Assembly (NCBI GenBank): GCA_023511405.1
Contig: JAIMBO010000008.1
Span: forward strand, 1 to 51,535
DNA from: Rubrobacteraceae bacterium
Lineage (GTDB): Bacteria > Actinomycetota > Rubrobacteria > Rubrobacterales > Rubrobacteraceae
DNA length: 51,535 nt
Direction: 5' to 3'
Made by a program: the position numbers and the translations under genes. Position 1 is the first letter of the stretch. The number at the start of each line of letters is the position of its first letter. The notes beneath the pieces are model-generated. The model searched no databases, was not told where the DNA came from, and saw only the letters and a list, made by a program, of their open reading frames with translations. Positions 32,558 through 41,800 of this stretch are shown here, piece after piece.

Positions 32558-32932
32558 GTGACTGTATGGCTTTTCGAGTGGGACCCGGCCGAGGTGGAGC
32601 TCGACTCCTCCACCGTTGAGGAGCTGCGCAGTGAAGGCAGGGTGCTCGCGCAGGATATCGACTGGATACTGCTGGATACAGACTACGAAACCGTGCGGAG
32701 GATAGGGAAGGAGATGCCAGACGGCATCCCCGGCGTGCCGGCTTCCGGCGCGTGGGTCGATGAGGGTGGAGACATCGTGTACATAGACGACCGCGGAAGG
32801 CTGGTTGACTCCGCTGCGGCGGTGGTCGAGACCATAGAGGAGATAGCCGATAGGATAGCGTTTATTGCCGACGACGAAGAGCGGGAGTACCAGGCTCAGT
32901 CGCTGCTTGGGGAGACTGACCGGGTCTTCTAG
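32558..32932 (+). CDS. Hypothetical acidic protein
   Basis: I do not recognise this protein (124 residues). The GTG at 32558 follows AAGGAGGCAGGC; an ATG at 32543 also exists in frame but lacks a site. It is strongly acidic, with DIDWILLDTDYETVRRIGKEMP and a predicted helical C-terminus (VVETIEEIADRIAFIADDEEREYQAQSLL). It begins a run of small plus-strand genes between the structured RNA and the helicase operon. Confidence 0.6.
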   Translation: MTVWLFEWDPAEVELDSSTVEELRSEGRVLAQDIDWILLDTDYETVRRIGKEMPDGIPGVPASGAWVDEGGDIVYIDDRGRLVDSAAAVVETIEEIADRIAFIADDEEREYQAQSLLGETDRVF

Positions 32933-33012
32933 CGAGACACCACATACCGTACGCGAGAAGAGGCGCCTGCATTCAAAAAGCAGGCGTCCTTCCCTTCTGG
33001 AAAGGAGAGAGG

Positions 33013-33744
33013 ATGAGAGAGGTTGCCAGCTTCGTCCCGTCATCGACCACCGCCTTCCAGCGGGCGATGACGGAGCTCATGCTGCCGACGTACACCTCCA
33101 ACTCCGGGGTGTACCTTAAAAGCGGGGACGAGGGCTACGGGGATTTGCACGTTGCCTTCTACCCGCACCTGGAGGCCATCTCGTTTTTGCGCGGCCCGCT
33201 GTTCGTACTCACGCCGGTCAGGTTTGAAGGGAGGGCGCAGGCCTGCCGCTTTACGCTTGAGGGCGAAGACGCGCGGGACTTCCTGCGCCATCTGCGCTGG
33301 GACGGCATCGCCGTCTATGCCAGAAAACACGAGGCGCAGGTGCTGAGCCTCTACGGTCTCTCCCGCCCGCTGGAGATGTTTCGGGAGGCGAGAAGGCACC
33401 CGAAGAGCGTGAGCGCGGTGATGGGACCCGATGCGACACCCTACAGGCCGGAGATGGAGGAGATTGGCGAGCTTACGGCCATCCCGGAGGATGCCGGCCC
33501 AGATGCGGCGGTGATCCGCACGATAGACGACACACAGATGGGCTTCTACTGCGGCGACCTGCGGAACGTCTACAGGCTCGCCCTGCTGAGCCACGACAAC
33601 CTGCGAGCTTACATCCAGGACGAGTACGTCGTCTTCCAGTACAACCCGGACGAGGGGCTGGTGCTGCTGCTGACGACCGTCCGGCTGGACCCGGAAGACC
33701 AGGAGATAAGCTGGCTGGAACACGACCAGACGAAAGGACAGTAA
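33013..33744 (+). CDS. Hypothetical 243-residue protein
   Basis: I do not recognise this protein. It appears globular and mixed alpha/beta (YPHLEAISFLRGPLFVLTPVRFEG, FTLEGEDARDFLRHLRWDGIAVYARK, YIQDEYVVFQYNPDEGLVLLLTTVRL), with no signal peptide. GGAAAGGAGAGAGG precedes the ATG. Its stop is 2 bp before the next small gene, so these are one operon. Confidence 0.65.
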   Translation: MREVASFVPSSTTAFQRAMTELMLPTYTSNSGVYLKSGDEGYGDLHVAFYPHLEAISFLRGPLFVLTPVRFEGRAQACRFTLEGEDARDFLRHLRWDGIAVYARKHEAQVLSLYGLSRPLEMFREARRHPKSVSAVMGPDATPYRPEMEEIGELTAIPEDAGPDAAVIRTIDDTQMGFYCGDLRNVYRLALLSHDNLRAYIQDEYVVFQYNPDEGLVLLLTTVRLDPEDQEISWLEHDQTKGQ

Positions 33745-33746
33745 AC

Positions 33747-33938
33747 ATGGACGACATCCGCGAACAGCTGATAGATCGGCTCGACGCCATAGTGATAACC
33801 GCCGAGTGGGGCAGCCTTGCGTTGGAAACCGGTGATATCGACCTTTCAGATACTGAAGAGGTTCGGAACCTGTTGACGGAACTCTCTGACAGGTACAGAG
33901 AAGCTGCGGTGCTGTTGGAAACGCAGGTTGAAGGCTGA
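33747..33938 (+). CDS. Small helical protein, tandem paralogue 1
   Basis: The protein has 63 residues and is helical and acidic (REQLIDRLDAIV ... DLSDTEEVRNLLTELSDRYREAAVLLE). It shares a pattern with the next gene: D-x-L-[DN]-A, a G-x-I-D turn, EE-x(3)-L and RYR near the end. GAAAGGACAG lies before the ATG. No family is recognised; a small dimeric coiled coil or antitoxin-like protein is possible. Confidence 0.6.
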   Translation: MDDIREQLIDRLDAIVITAEWGSLALETGDIDLSDTEEVRNLLTELSDRYREAAVLLETQVEG

Positions 33939-33961
33939 CAAAAAAAGAGAGGAGGGCGGTA

Positions 33962-34153
33962 ATGGATAACTCCGTCGAAAGCGTAGTGGATAAGCTCAAC
34001 GCCTTCTGCCTCAGCTGCTACATAAAAGCCGAACGGCTCAGGGCGGGGCAGATAGACACCGAAGACCTGGAGGAGCTGGAAGACCTCCGCAGGCAACTGC
34101 AGCAGCGCTACCGCAGCGTGGAGCAGGCGCTTGAAAAGTACACCAGGAGATAG
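33962..34153 (+). CDS. Small helical protein, tandem paralogue 2
   Basis: The protein has 63 residues (VDKLNAFCLSCYIKAERLRAGQIDTEDLEELEDLRRQLQQRYRSVEQALEKY). It is alignable end to end with the preceding gene and has the same length, so the pair arose by duplication. AGGAGGGCGGTA is a strong ribosome site. Function unknown. Confidence 0.6.
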   Translation: MDNSVESVVDKLNAFCLSCYIKAERLRAGQIDTEDLEELEDLRRQLQQRYRSVEQALEKYTRR

Positions 34154-34412
34154 AGGGAGGAGTACGCCTGAGGAACCGATTCTAAAGATATTCATCGTAT
34201 TCATCGCTGCATCGGCGGTTTGCGGATTCTTAGTGCGAGCACTCGAGTACTGGTTTGTTTACACGCTAAGAAAAAAAAAGAGAAAACAGCAAGAAGAAGA
34301 CACGGATGGCGAAGATAGACGAGCTGGCCGAGGCGCTGTAATAGGGCATGGCGCAGTCTGGAGGGGACAGTCCGTCTCCTCCAGCCGTTTCGTCGGCAAG
34401 ACCTTCTGTTAG
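34131..34412 (+). CDS. Possible small membrane protein
   Basis: This frame contains one clear membrane segment (ILKIFIVFIAASAVCGFLVRALEYW) followed by a Lys-rich stretch (LRKKKRKQQEEDTD). The TTG start overlaps the preceding gene and lacks a ribosome site, and no better ATG or GTG exists, so translation is doubtful. The end of the frame runs into unrelated sequence. An out-of-frame ATG at 34306 opens an 11-codon peptide (MAKIDELAEAL), perhaps the head of a gene broken by the IS insertion that follows. Confidence 0.3.
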   Translation: MKSTPGDRGRSTPEEPILKIFIVFIAASAVCGFLVRALEYWFVYTLRKKKRKQQEEDTDGEDRRAGRGAVIGHGAVWRGQSVSSSRFVGKTFC

Positions 34413-34510
34413 GGTACCGTTTGACTTGCGTCTGTGCCTTCTTTGCGTCGTCCGAACCTTTCCTTCACTGGGTGTTCGCTTGTGCCTGCAAAAGAATCGC
34501 CGACGAGTCG

Positions 34511-34745
34511 TGCTCGGCCACCACGCTGCGCCGCAGGTGAGGCGAGTAGATCGAGGCAGATATTATGGAGAAGTTGCGGGAGGTGGCGCTCACAACCTAC
34601 GACCGGCTTATTGGTCCCGAACTACTGACTGCTGCATCACCAAGACTCCTTGCGGTGGCTAGAAGGCGGGCAAGAGCCCGGTGAATAGGGAGCTTCCCAA
34701 GCGCCCGGCAACCGTCACAGAGGGCTGGGGCTTTCGGAACCGGTG
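34511..34745 (+). pseudogene. Remnant of IS5-type transposase
   Basis: Translating across frames gives TTLRRR, IEADIMEKLREVALTTYDRLIGPEL, then DCCITKTPCGG and KAGKSPVNR. This follows the middle of actinobacterial IS5-group transposases. In those, the DDE-type core runs through TYDRLIGLEL, CITKAPCGG and KAGRSPVDRGKQG. The copy holds in-frame stops at 34538, 34547 and 34660 and a frameshift near 34624. Both ends are missing, so it is a dead fragment. Confidence 0.6.
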
Positions 34746-34769
34746 GCACCTTGACCGGATACAGCGGGG

Positions 34770-35268
34770 TAGAGCAAAATGAACTCTAGCAAGTGTATGC
34801 GTATGCGCACACATTCAGGAAATTTGTGTACGCAGGAGCTCATCTCCTGCCTGGAGGTCCGAACCGGGTACAGCTCGTCCGCGTAGAAGCAACGCTCAAT
34901 TCAAAGGAGAATGCTGAGGCTCGGAGCGGGGCGCGGGGTGGTGACCAGTCGGTCTCTGGCGTGATCGGGTACCGACCCTACGCTGAGAGGATGCTCCAGG
35001 CTGAGGTTCGCTGCCACATTCGGGAGGACGGCACGGTCGAGAGCAGAAGCTTTACCGGCACTTCCGCTACCACGAAGGCGACGGACAGCAAAAGAGCTCT
35101 GTCCGGGTGAGACAGGGGAGACGGGGGTAAAAGCGGAGGGAGGGACGGGGCAGAGGTCGTAGTCTAGGAGCCTGGGGCTGAAGTTTCTTCGGTGCCTGGC
35201 CGAAAACACAGGGTAGAAGCGTGGACATTCTTTTCCCCTTTAGAGGGCATGAGGTTTTGATAGTTGTC
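34770..35268. other. Non-coding stretch with decayed coding traces
   Basis: No intact gene is seen. Fragments such as IGYRPYAERMLQAEVRCHIREDGTV (from about 34965) continued in another frame by LYRHFRYHEGDGQQK suggest a frameshifted dead gene. It leads into the helicase promoter region. Confidence 0.35.
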
Positions 35269-35281
35269 GAAACGAAGTTTC
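35269..35281. promoter_or_regulatory. Short inverted repeat before helicase operon
   Basis: GAAAC-GAA-GTTTC has perfect 5-bp arms 19 bp before the first helicase gene. It could be an operator for the right-arm operon; weak evidence because it is short. Confidence 0.3.
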
Positions 35282-35300
35282 TTCATAGGGGTAACGTAGC

Positions 35301-38300
35301 ATGACACGCCTTGAAGACATCACGAGCGGGGTCTCGGTGTATGGGATCTCTCCGCAGGGCCTTGTCAGGGTCGTCGGCGTCGAGTGGCACGGCGATTCGG
35401 CGATCACGGTCTACTACCAGGATGGCGACGGTGGAACGGGCAGCCGGCTACTTTATAGGAGCGAAGAAACCTCACTGGAGGTGGTCGACTCCGAAAGCCC
35501 CTGGTCGTTCGACGGAGATGGAGCGCTGCTGCGGCTCGTCTCCGAGGCGAACAGGATCCGGCTCGCCCACCTCTTCGATCCCTATCTTGCCGTACACACC
35601 TCTCGCATAGAGCCACTGCCGCACCAGATCACGGCCGTCTACGGTGAGATGCTCCCGCGACAGCCGTTGCGCTTCCTGCTCGCCGACGACCCCGGCGCCG
35701 GCAAGACCATCATGGCGGGGTTGCTAATTAAAGAGCTCATGGTTCGCGGTGACCTGGAAAGGTGCCTCGTCGTCGCCCCGGGTAACCTGGTCGAGCAGTG
35801 GCAGGATGAGCTTTCTCAGAAGTTTGGCCTGCTTTTCACCATCCTCACCCGCGAACACGTCGAGACCTCGACGGGCAACCCCTTCGAGGAGCACCCGCTC
35901 ATGATCGCCCGCCTCGACATGCTGAGCAGAAACGAGGATCTGAAAGCGAAGCTGACCGACGCGCCGGAATACGACCTCATCGTCGTGGACGAGGCGCACA
36001 AGATGAGCGCCACCTACATCGGCGGTAAGGTCGAGTACACCAAACGCTACCATCTGGGAGAATCTCTGCGCGACCACTGCCGCCACTTCCTCCTGCTCTC
36101 CGCCACACCCCACAACGGCAAACAGGAAGACTTCGAGCTGTTCATGGCCCTCCTCGACGAGGACCGTTTCGAAGGCAAACCGCGGGCCGGTGCCCGCAGG
36201 TCCAACCCCGACGACCTCATGCGCCGGCTCGTAAAGGAGGAAATCTACACCTTCGATGGCAAACGCCTCTTTCCGGAGCGGCACGCATACACGGTCAATT
36301 ACGAGCTCTCGCCGGACGAACAGAGACTCTATGAGGAGGTCACCGCCTACGTCCGGGAAGAGATGAACCGGGCCGAGCGCTTCGTCGGTGATGACCAGCG
36401 CCGGGTCAACGTTGGGTTTGCCCTCACCACTCTCCAGCGCCGCCTGGCCTCCTCGCCCGAGGCCATCTATCGCTCCCTTATCCGCCGCCGCGAGCGTCTG
36501 GAGACCCGTCTGGCCGAAGAGCGGATGTCTTTCGAAGATCCTGAGCGGCTACCTGATGAGGAGGGGCTTTCCCCTGACGATCTCGAAGAGCTCGAGGACG
36601 CGCCCGAGGGAGAGGTGGAAGAGGCGGAGGAGAAGATCCTGGACCGGGCCACGGCTGCGGCCACGGTCGCGGAGCTCGAGGCCGAGATCGAGACCCTCAA
36701 ACGTCTCGAAGAACACGCACGCAGGGTGCGTTACTCCGGCACGGACACCAAGTGGACCCAGCTCTCCACCATCCTCGACGACCCCCTGATGACCGACGAG
36801 AGCGGCAATCGGCGTAAGCTGATCATCTTCACCGAAGCGAGGGATACCCTCGAATACCTGGCCGAGAAGATCCGGACCCTCCGCGGCAGACACGAGGAGG
36901 TCGTCGTGATCCACGGCGGGCTCCGGCGGGAAGAGCGCCGCCGGTTGGCCGAGGCCTTCGTTCAGGACCCAAACGTTCTGTTCCTGGTGGCAAACGATGC
37001 CGCCGGAGAAGGGATCAACCTGCAACGGGCGAACTTGATGGTCAACTACGACCTGCCCTGGAACCCGAACCGCCTCGAGCAGCGCTTCGGACGCATCCAC
37101 CGCATTGGACAGCGGGAGGTCTGCCACCTCTGGAACCTCGTCGCCGCCGGAACACGCGAGGGGTACGTTTACGACCGGCTCTTGAAGAAGCTGGAGCAGG
37201 AACGCAAGGACCTCGGGGGGCAGGTTTACGACGTCTTGGGCCGGCTCTTCGAGGCCCGCCCCCTGCGCGAACTGCTCCTGGAGGCTATCCGTTACGGTGA
37301 GCGCCCCGAGGTGAAAGCGCGGCTCGAAGAGATCGTGGACAGCGCCGTTGACCGGCGCCACCTGGAGAGGCTGCTCGAAGAGCGGGCGCTGGTGCAGGAG
37401 GCGATGGACCCATCGAAGGTGGAAGAGGTCCGGGAGCGCATGGAACGTGCCGAGGCCCGCAGGCTCCAGCCCCACTTCATCCGCTCGTTTTTCCTGGAAG
37501 CGTTTGAGCATCTCGGCGGGAAGGTTTACAGGCGAGAGCCGGGGAGGTACGAGATAAAGCACGTCCCCGGCGTCATCCGCGAACGCGCCCGGCGCTTCGG
37601 CCATGGTATGCCCGTCCACCACAGCTACGAGCGGATCTACTTCGAGAAGGATCGGGGTAGGGGCCTGCCGCCTACCTCGTTCATCTGTCCCGGACACCCG
37701 CTGCTCGATGCCACCATAGAGCTCATCCTGGAGCGGTACCGCGACGTCCTCGAACGTGGCGCCGTGCTCGTGGACGAGACCGGCGAGGTTCACGACGGTG
37801 AGCCACGCCTCCTGGTCTACCTGGAGCACGCCGTGCAGGACGGGCGCACGGACCGTGAGGGCCGGGGACAGGTCGTCTCCCGGCGGATGCAGTTCGTCGA
37901 GATCGATGGTGGCGGCAATATCCGTAATCCCGGTCCGGCGCCCTACCTGGACTACAGGCCGCTACGCGATGACGAGCTGCACCTTCTGAGAGAGATCCTG
38001 GATGCATCGCGGCTGCAAAAGAACATGGAAAAGGTCGTGAAGAGCTACGCCATCCAGAACCTCGTCCCGCGGCACGTGGAGGAGGTCCGCAGTCAGCGGC
38101 TGCCCATGATCGACAGGGTCGAACGCGAGGTCGAGGCGCGGCTGAAGACCCAGATCAACTACTGGGATCGCCGGGCGCAGGAGCTGAAGGCCCAGGAGCG
38201 CGCCGGCAAGAGGACGCGACTCAGCTCCCAGAACGCCGCGGCCACCGCAGAGGAGCTCGCCGACCGCCTCAGGCGCCGCCGCGAACTGCTGGCCCGGGAA

Positions 38301-38798
38301 CGCCAGATCAGCGCTCTCCCCCCGGTCGTCCGGGGTGCGGCGGTCGTGGTCTCCGCGAGCTTCCTGAACCGCCTGCGCGGCGAGGCAGCTCCCGCCGAAG
38401 ACCCCGATATCCTTCGTCGCCGGGAGATAGAGCGTCTCGCCATGCAGGCGGTCGAGGAGGCTGAGAAGAAGCTCGGGCGCATCCCGCGCGACGTCTCAGC
38501 CGAACGTAGCCTCGGCTACGACATCGAATCCAGAGACCCGGAAACCGGCTCGCTGTACTTCATCGAGGTCAAGGGCAAGTGGGAGGGCAAAGACGACCTC
38601 ACGCTGACCAGAAACGAGATCCTGACTTCCCGCAACGAGCCAGAGAGGTTCCGCCTCGCAATCGTCATCGTCGGCGAGGACGGTCCCAGGCCGCCTCGCT
38701 ATCTCAAAGGCTACGATTTCGGCGAGCCCGTATTCGCCCAGACGGCGACTACCTTCAGCCTGAAAAAACTGCTGAAAGCTTCGGGGGATCCATTATGA
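35301..38798 (+). CDS. SNF2-type helicase with C-terminal DUF3883 domain (copy A)
   Basis: The protein has 1165 residues. The SF2 motor shows LADDPGAGKTIMAGL (Walker A 129-136), VVDEAHKMSA (DEAH 230-233), LLSATPHNGK, and in the second lobe AAGEGINLQ and EQRFGRIHRIGQ (about 594-604). The middle holds a long coiled, acidic insert (about 385-465). The C-terminal DUF3883 domain resembles a PD-(D/E)xK nuclease fold: GYDIES (Asp1074) and FIEVKGK (Glu1089, Lys1091). Related proteins occur as DrmD in DISARM and in other defence islands. AGGGGTAACGTAGC precedes the ATG. It is the first gene of the right-arm operon and is followed by a paralogue 41 bp on. Confidence 0.92.
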   Translation: MTRLEDITSGVSVYGISPQGLVRVVGVEWHGDSAITVYYQDGDGGTGSRLLYRSEETSLEVVDSESPWSFDGDGALLRLVSEANRIRLAHLFDPYLAVHTSRIEPLPHQITAVYGEMLPRQPLRFLLADDPGAGKTIMAGLLIKELMVRGDLERCLVVAPGNLVEQWQDELSQKFGLLFTILTREHVETSTGNPFEEHPLMIARLDMLSRNEDLKAKLTDAPEYDLIVVDEAHKMSATYIGGKVEYTKRYHLGESLRDHCRHFLLLSATPHNGKQEDFELFMALLDEDRFEGKPRAGARRSNPDDLMRRLVKEEIYTFDGKRLFPERHAYTVNYELSPDEQRLYEEVTAYVREEMNRAERFVGDDQRRVNVGFALTTLQRRLASSPEAIYRSLIRRRERLETRLAEERMSFEDPERLPDEEGLSPDDLEELEDAPEGEVEEAEEKILDRATAAATVAELEAEIETLKRLEEHARRVRYSGTDTKWTQLSTILDDPLMTDESGNRRKLIIFTEARDTLEYLAEKIRTLRGRHEEVVVIHGGLRREERRRLAEAFVQDPNVLFLVANDAAGEGINLQRANLMVNYDLPWNPNRLEQRFGRIHRIGQREVCHLWNLVAAGTREGYVYDRLLKKLEQERKDLGGQVYDVLGRLFEARPLRELLLEAIRYGERPEVKARLEEIVDSAVDRRHLERLLEERALVQEAMDPSKVEEVRERMERAEARRLQPHFIRSFFLEAFEHLGGKVYRREPGRYEIKHVPGVIRERARRFGHGMPVHHSYERIYFEKDRGRGLPPTSFICPGHPLLDATIELILERYRDVLERGAVLVDETGEVHDGEPRLLVYLEHAVQDGRTDREGRGQVVSRRMQFVEIDGGGNIRNPGPAPYLDYRPLRDDELHLLREILDASRLQKNMEKVVKSYAIQNLVPRHVEEVRSQRLPMIDRVEREVEARLKTQINYWDRRAQELKAQERAGKRTRLSSQNAAATAEELADRLRRRRELLARERQISALPPVVRGAAVVVSASFLNRLRGEAAPAEDPDILRRREIERLAMQAVEEAEKKLGRIPRDVSAERSLGYDIESRDPETGSLYFIEVKGKWEGKDDLTLTRNEILTSRNEPERFRLAIVIVGEDGPRPPRYLKGYDFGEPVFAQTATTFSLKKLLKASGDPL

Positions 38799-38839
38799 GA
38801 GATCTATTCCTCTTGGCGGTTGGCTGTGGGAGGGGATAA

Positions 38840-41800
38840 ATGACCAGGCTGGAAGCACTCTGCGAGGGAGCGGTCGTCGAGGGCATCGAGTACGGTGGGC
38901 CCGTGACCGTGGTGGGCGTAGAGTGGATGGACGACGATGTGCTGGAGCTTGTTTACAGGGATGCTTCCGGCAGCCTGGATAAAATCCTTCTATACAGGTA
39001 CAACGAACCTCGTATCAAGCTGCTATCCAGCACGGACGGTTGGGTGTTTCGGGGGGACGGCGATCTGTTTCGCCTGACGAACGAGGCCTACCGCCTCGGC
39101 ATGGCTTATCTCTTCGACCCTTACCAGGCCGTCCATGATTCGGTTATCGAAGCCCTCCCACACCAGATCTCTGCTGTCTACGAGAGGATGCTCCCACAAC
39201 AGCCGTTGCGCTTCCTGCTGGCAGACGATCCCGGCGCCGGGAAGACCATCATGGCGGGGCTGCTCATGAAAGAACTGCTCGCGCGCAGCAGCCTGGAGCG
39301 CTGTCTGGTTTGCTGTCCCGGGAACCTCGCGGGGCAGTGGCAGGATGAACTACGTCAGAAATTCGGGCTCCACTTCGAGATAGTTGCCCGCCAGCAGATC
39401 GAACAATCTCCAGGCGGCAACCCTTACGCCGATAGAGACTTCGTTATCGGGCGTCTCGACCACATGAGCCGCAACGAGAGCGTGCAGAAGTTGCTCAGAG
39501 GGACGAGGTGGGACCTGATCGTCGTGGACGAAGCCCACAAGATGAGCGCTACTTACTCTGGGGGAGAGGTAAGCAAGACGAAGCGCTACCGGCTCGGGGA
39601 GCTATTGTCGGGGCTGTCGCAGAATTTCCTGCTCCTCACCGCTACGCCGCACAACGGCAAGGAGGAGGATTTTCAACTGTTCCTCAGGTTGCTGGATCGC
39701 GACCGGTTCGAGGGATACCACGTGAATCGACGTCCTGATGTCGAGGACTTGATGCGGCGGGTGATCAAAGAGGAGCTTCGGCGTTTCGACGGCAGCCGCC
39801 TCTTTCCTCCTAGAGAGGCCCTCACGGTTACCTACCGGTTGTCCGCTGCCGAAGAGAGGCTCTACGAAGAGGTTACGGAATACGTAAGGGAAGAGTTCAA
39901 CCGCGCGGAAGCTTTGAAGAGGGGCCGGGCGCGTACCGTCGGTTTCGCCCTCACGGTGTTGCAGCGGCGTCTGGCCTCCTCTCCCGAGGCTATATACCAG
40001 TCCCTCGTCCGCCGGCGCGAGCGACTCGAAGCCAAGCTGGAGGAGGAAAGGAAGAAGGCCCGGCGTGTGACGGAGGTGGAACAGGAGCCAGGGCTGAACG
40101 AGCTGGCCAGCAAGCTTCGAGAGGAAAGCGATGAGACCACCGGTGAGGAGACAGAAGAAGCTGAGGAACAGCTACTCGACCTCGCGACCGCGGCTCTGAC
40201 CCTCGCAGAACTCGAGGAGGAGATAGAGACCCTCAGGTACCTGGAGCGCATAGCCTACAGGGTTCGCCAGGGGAACCTGGATCGAAAGTGGGAAGAGCTC
40301 TCGAAGCTCCTGCGTGACGAACCACAGATGTTCGACGAGTGCGGGAACCGGCGCAAGATCATCATCTTCACCGAACACCGCGATACCTTGAAATATCTGG
40401 AAAGTCGCATCCGAACTTTGCTAGGAGAGTCCGGCGGTGTTGTTAGCGTAACAGGGGGTATGACCCCTCAGGCACGCAAGGCTGCACAGACTCGCTTTCT
40501 CGAAGACCCCTCCGTCAGCGTACTGATTGCGACAGACGCCGCGGGTGAGGGGATCAACCTCCAGGCGACCAACCTGATGGTCAACTACGACCTGCCCTGG
40601 AACCCAAACCGCCTCGAGCAGCGCTTCGGACGCATCCACCGCATCGGGCAGACGAAAAAGTGTTTTCTGTGGAACCTGATCGCCGAGAATACGAGGGAAG
40701 GTGACGTATATCAGACGCTGTTGCGCAAGCTGGAAAGGGAAAGCCGGGCGCTCGGCGGGCGGGTCTTCGATGTTCTCGGCGAACTGTTCGAAGAGACGCC
40801 GCTGAGCGAGCTGCTGGTGCGGGCGGTACGTGAGGGAGAGAGCGGGCAGGCCCCCGGGAAGGTAAAGCGGGAACTGGACAAGATACTGAGCCATAAACGG
40901 TTGCAAAGCCTGTTGCAACGAGAGGCTCTGGCGCACGAAGTGCTCACGGTCGAGCAACTCTTCGGCATGAGAAAAGAGGTCGAGCGGGCGCGGCTGCGAA
41001 GGTTGCAGCCGCACTACGCGGCGTCGTTCTTCGTGGAGGCGTTCAGGCGGCTCGGGGGCAGAATAGAGAAGAGGGAGCCTGGCCGGTTTGAGATCCTTCG
41101 CGTGCCCGACATGGTTCTCAGCCACGCGAGGAAACTACCCGGAGGACGACAGGTGTCTGAAAGGTATCCCAGGATCACCTTCGATAAAGACCTGCGTAAA
41201 GTGCGCGGTCAGCACCCGGCCATCTATCTGTCTTTTGGACATCCGCTCCTTGAAGCGGTGGTGTCGCTCTCCCTGGAACGCTTCGGTGATGTAATGGGCA
41301 AGGGGGCGGTGCTCGTGGACGAGAGCGACCCGGGGGAGGAAATGCGCGTCCTTGTGTGTCTGAAGCACGTGATCCGTGACGGGCGCAAGGACAGGTCCGG
41401 CAGCCACTACACCGTCAGCAGCAGGATGCAGTTCGTGGAGCTGTACGAGGATATGTCCGCAAGGGATGCCGGACCCGCTCCTTACCTCGACTATCGGCCG
41501 GCGACTGCCGAGGAAAGAGCTCTGGCCGAGGCTCTGTCCACCTTCTCGGGGACGGTCGAGGGCCGCGCTGTAAATTACGCTGTCACCGAACTTGTCCCGC
41601 GGCACGTGCAGGAGGTAAAAGAGCGCGTCGAAGAACGCGTCGCGAAGATCGAAAAGGCTGTCCGGAAGAGGCTCGAAGCGGAGATCTCCTACTGGCGGGA
41701 GGAGGTCATCCCCTACCATAAGGAACTGAAAGTCTTGGAGCGCCACTACTCGCCCGCGAACTCTGCGGAGCGTCGCAGGGTTTTGCAGGGACACATCTAC

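Noticed and set aside
34793-35110. 105-codon frame as a gene
   Set aside because: Protein-like only in part and continued in another frame; no ribosome site; treated as decayed.
36549-37829. 426-codon minus-strand frame in helicase A
   Set aside because: Shadow of the SNF2 motor; no independent motif.
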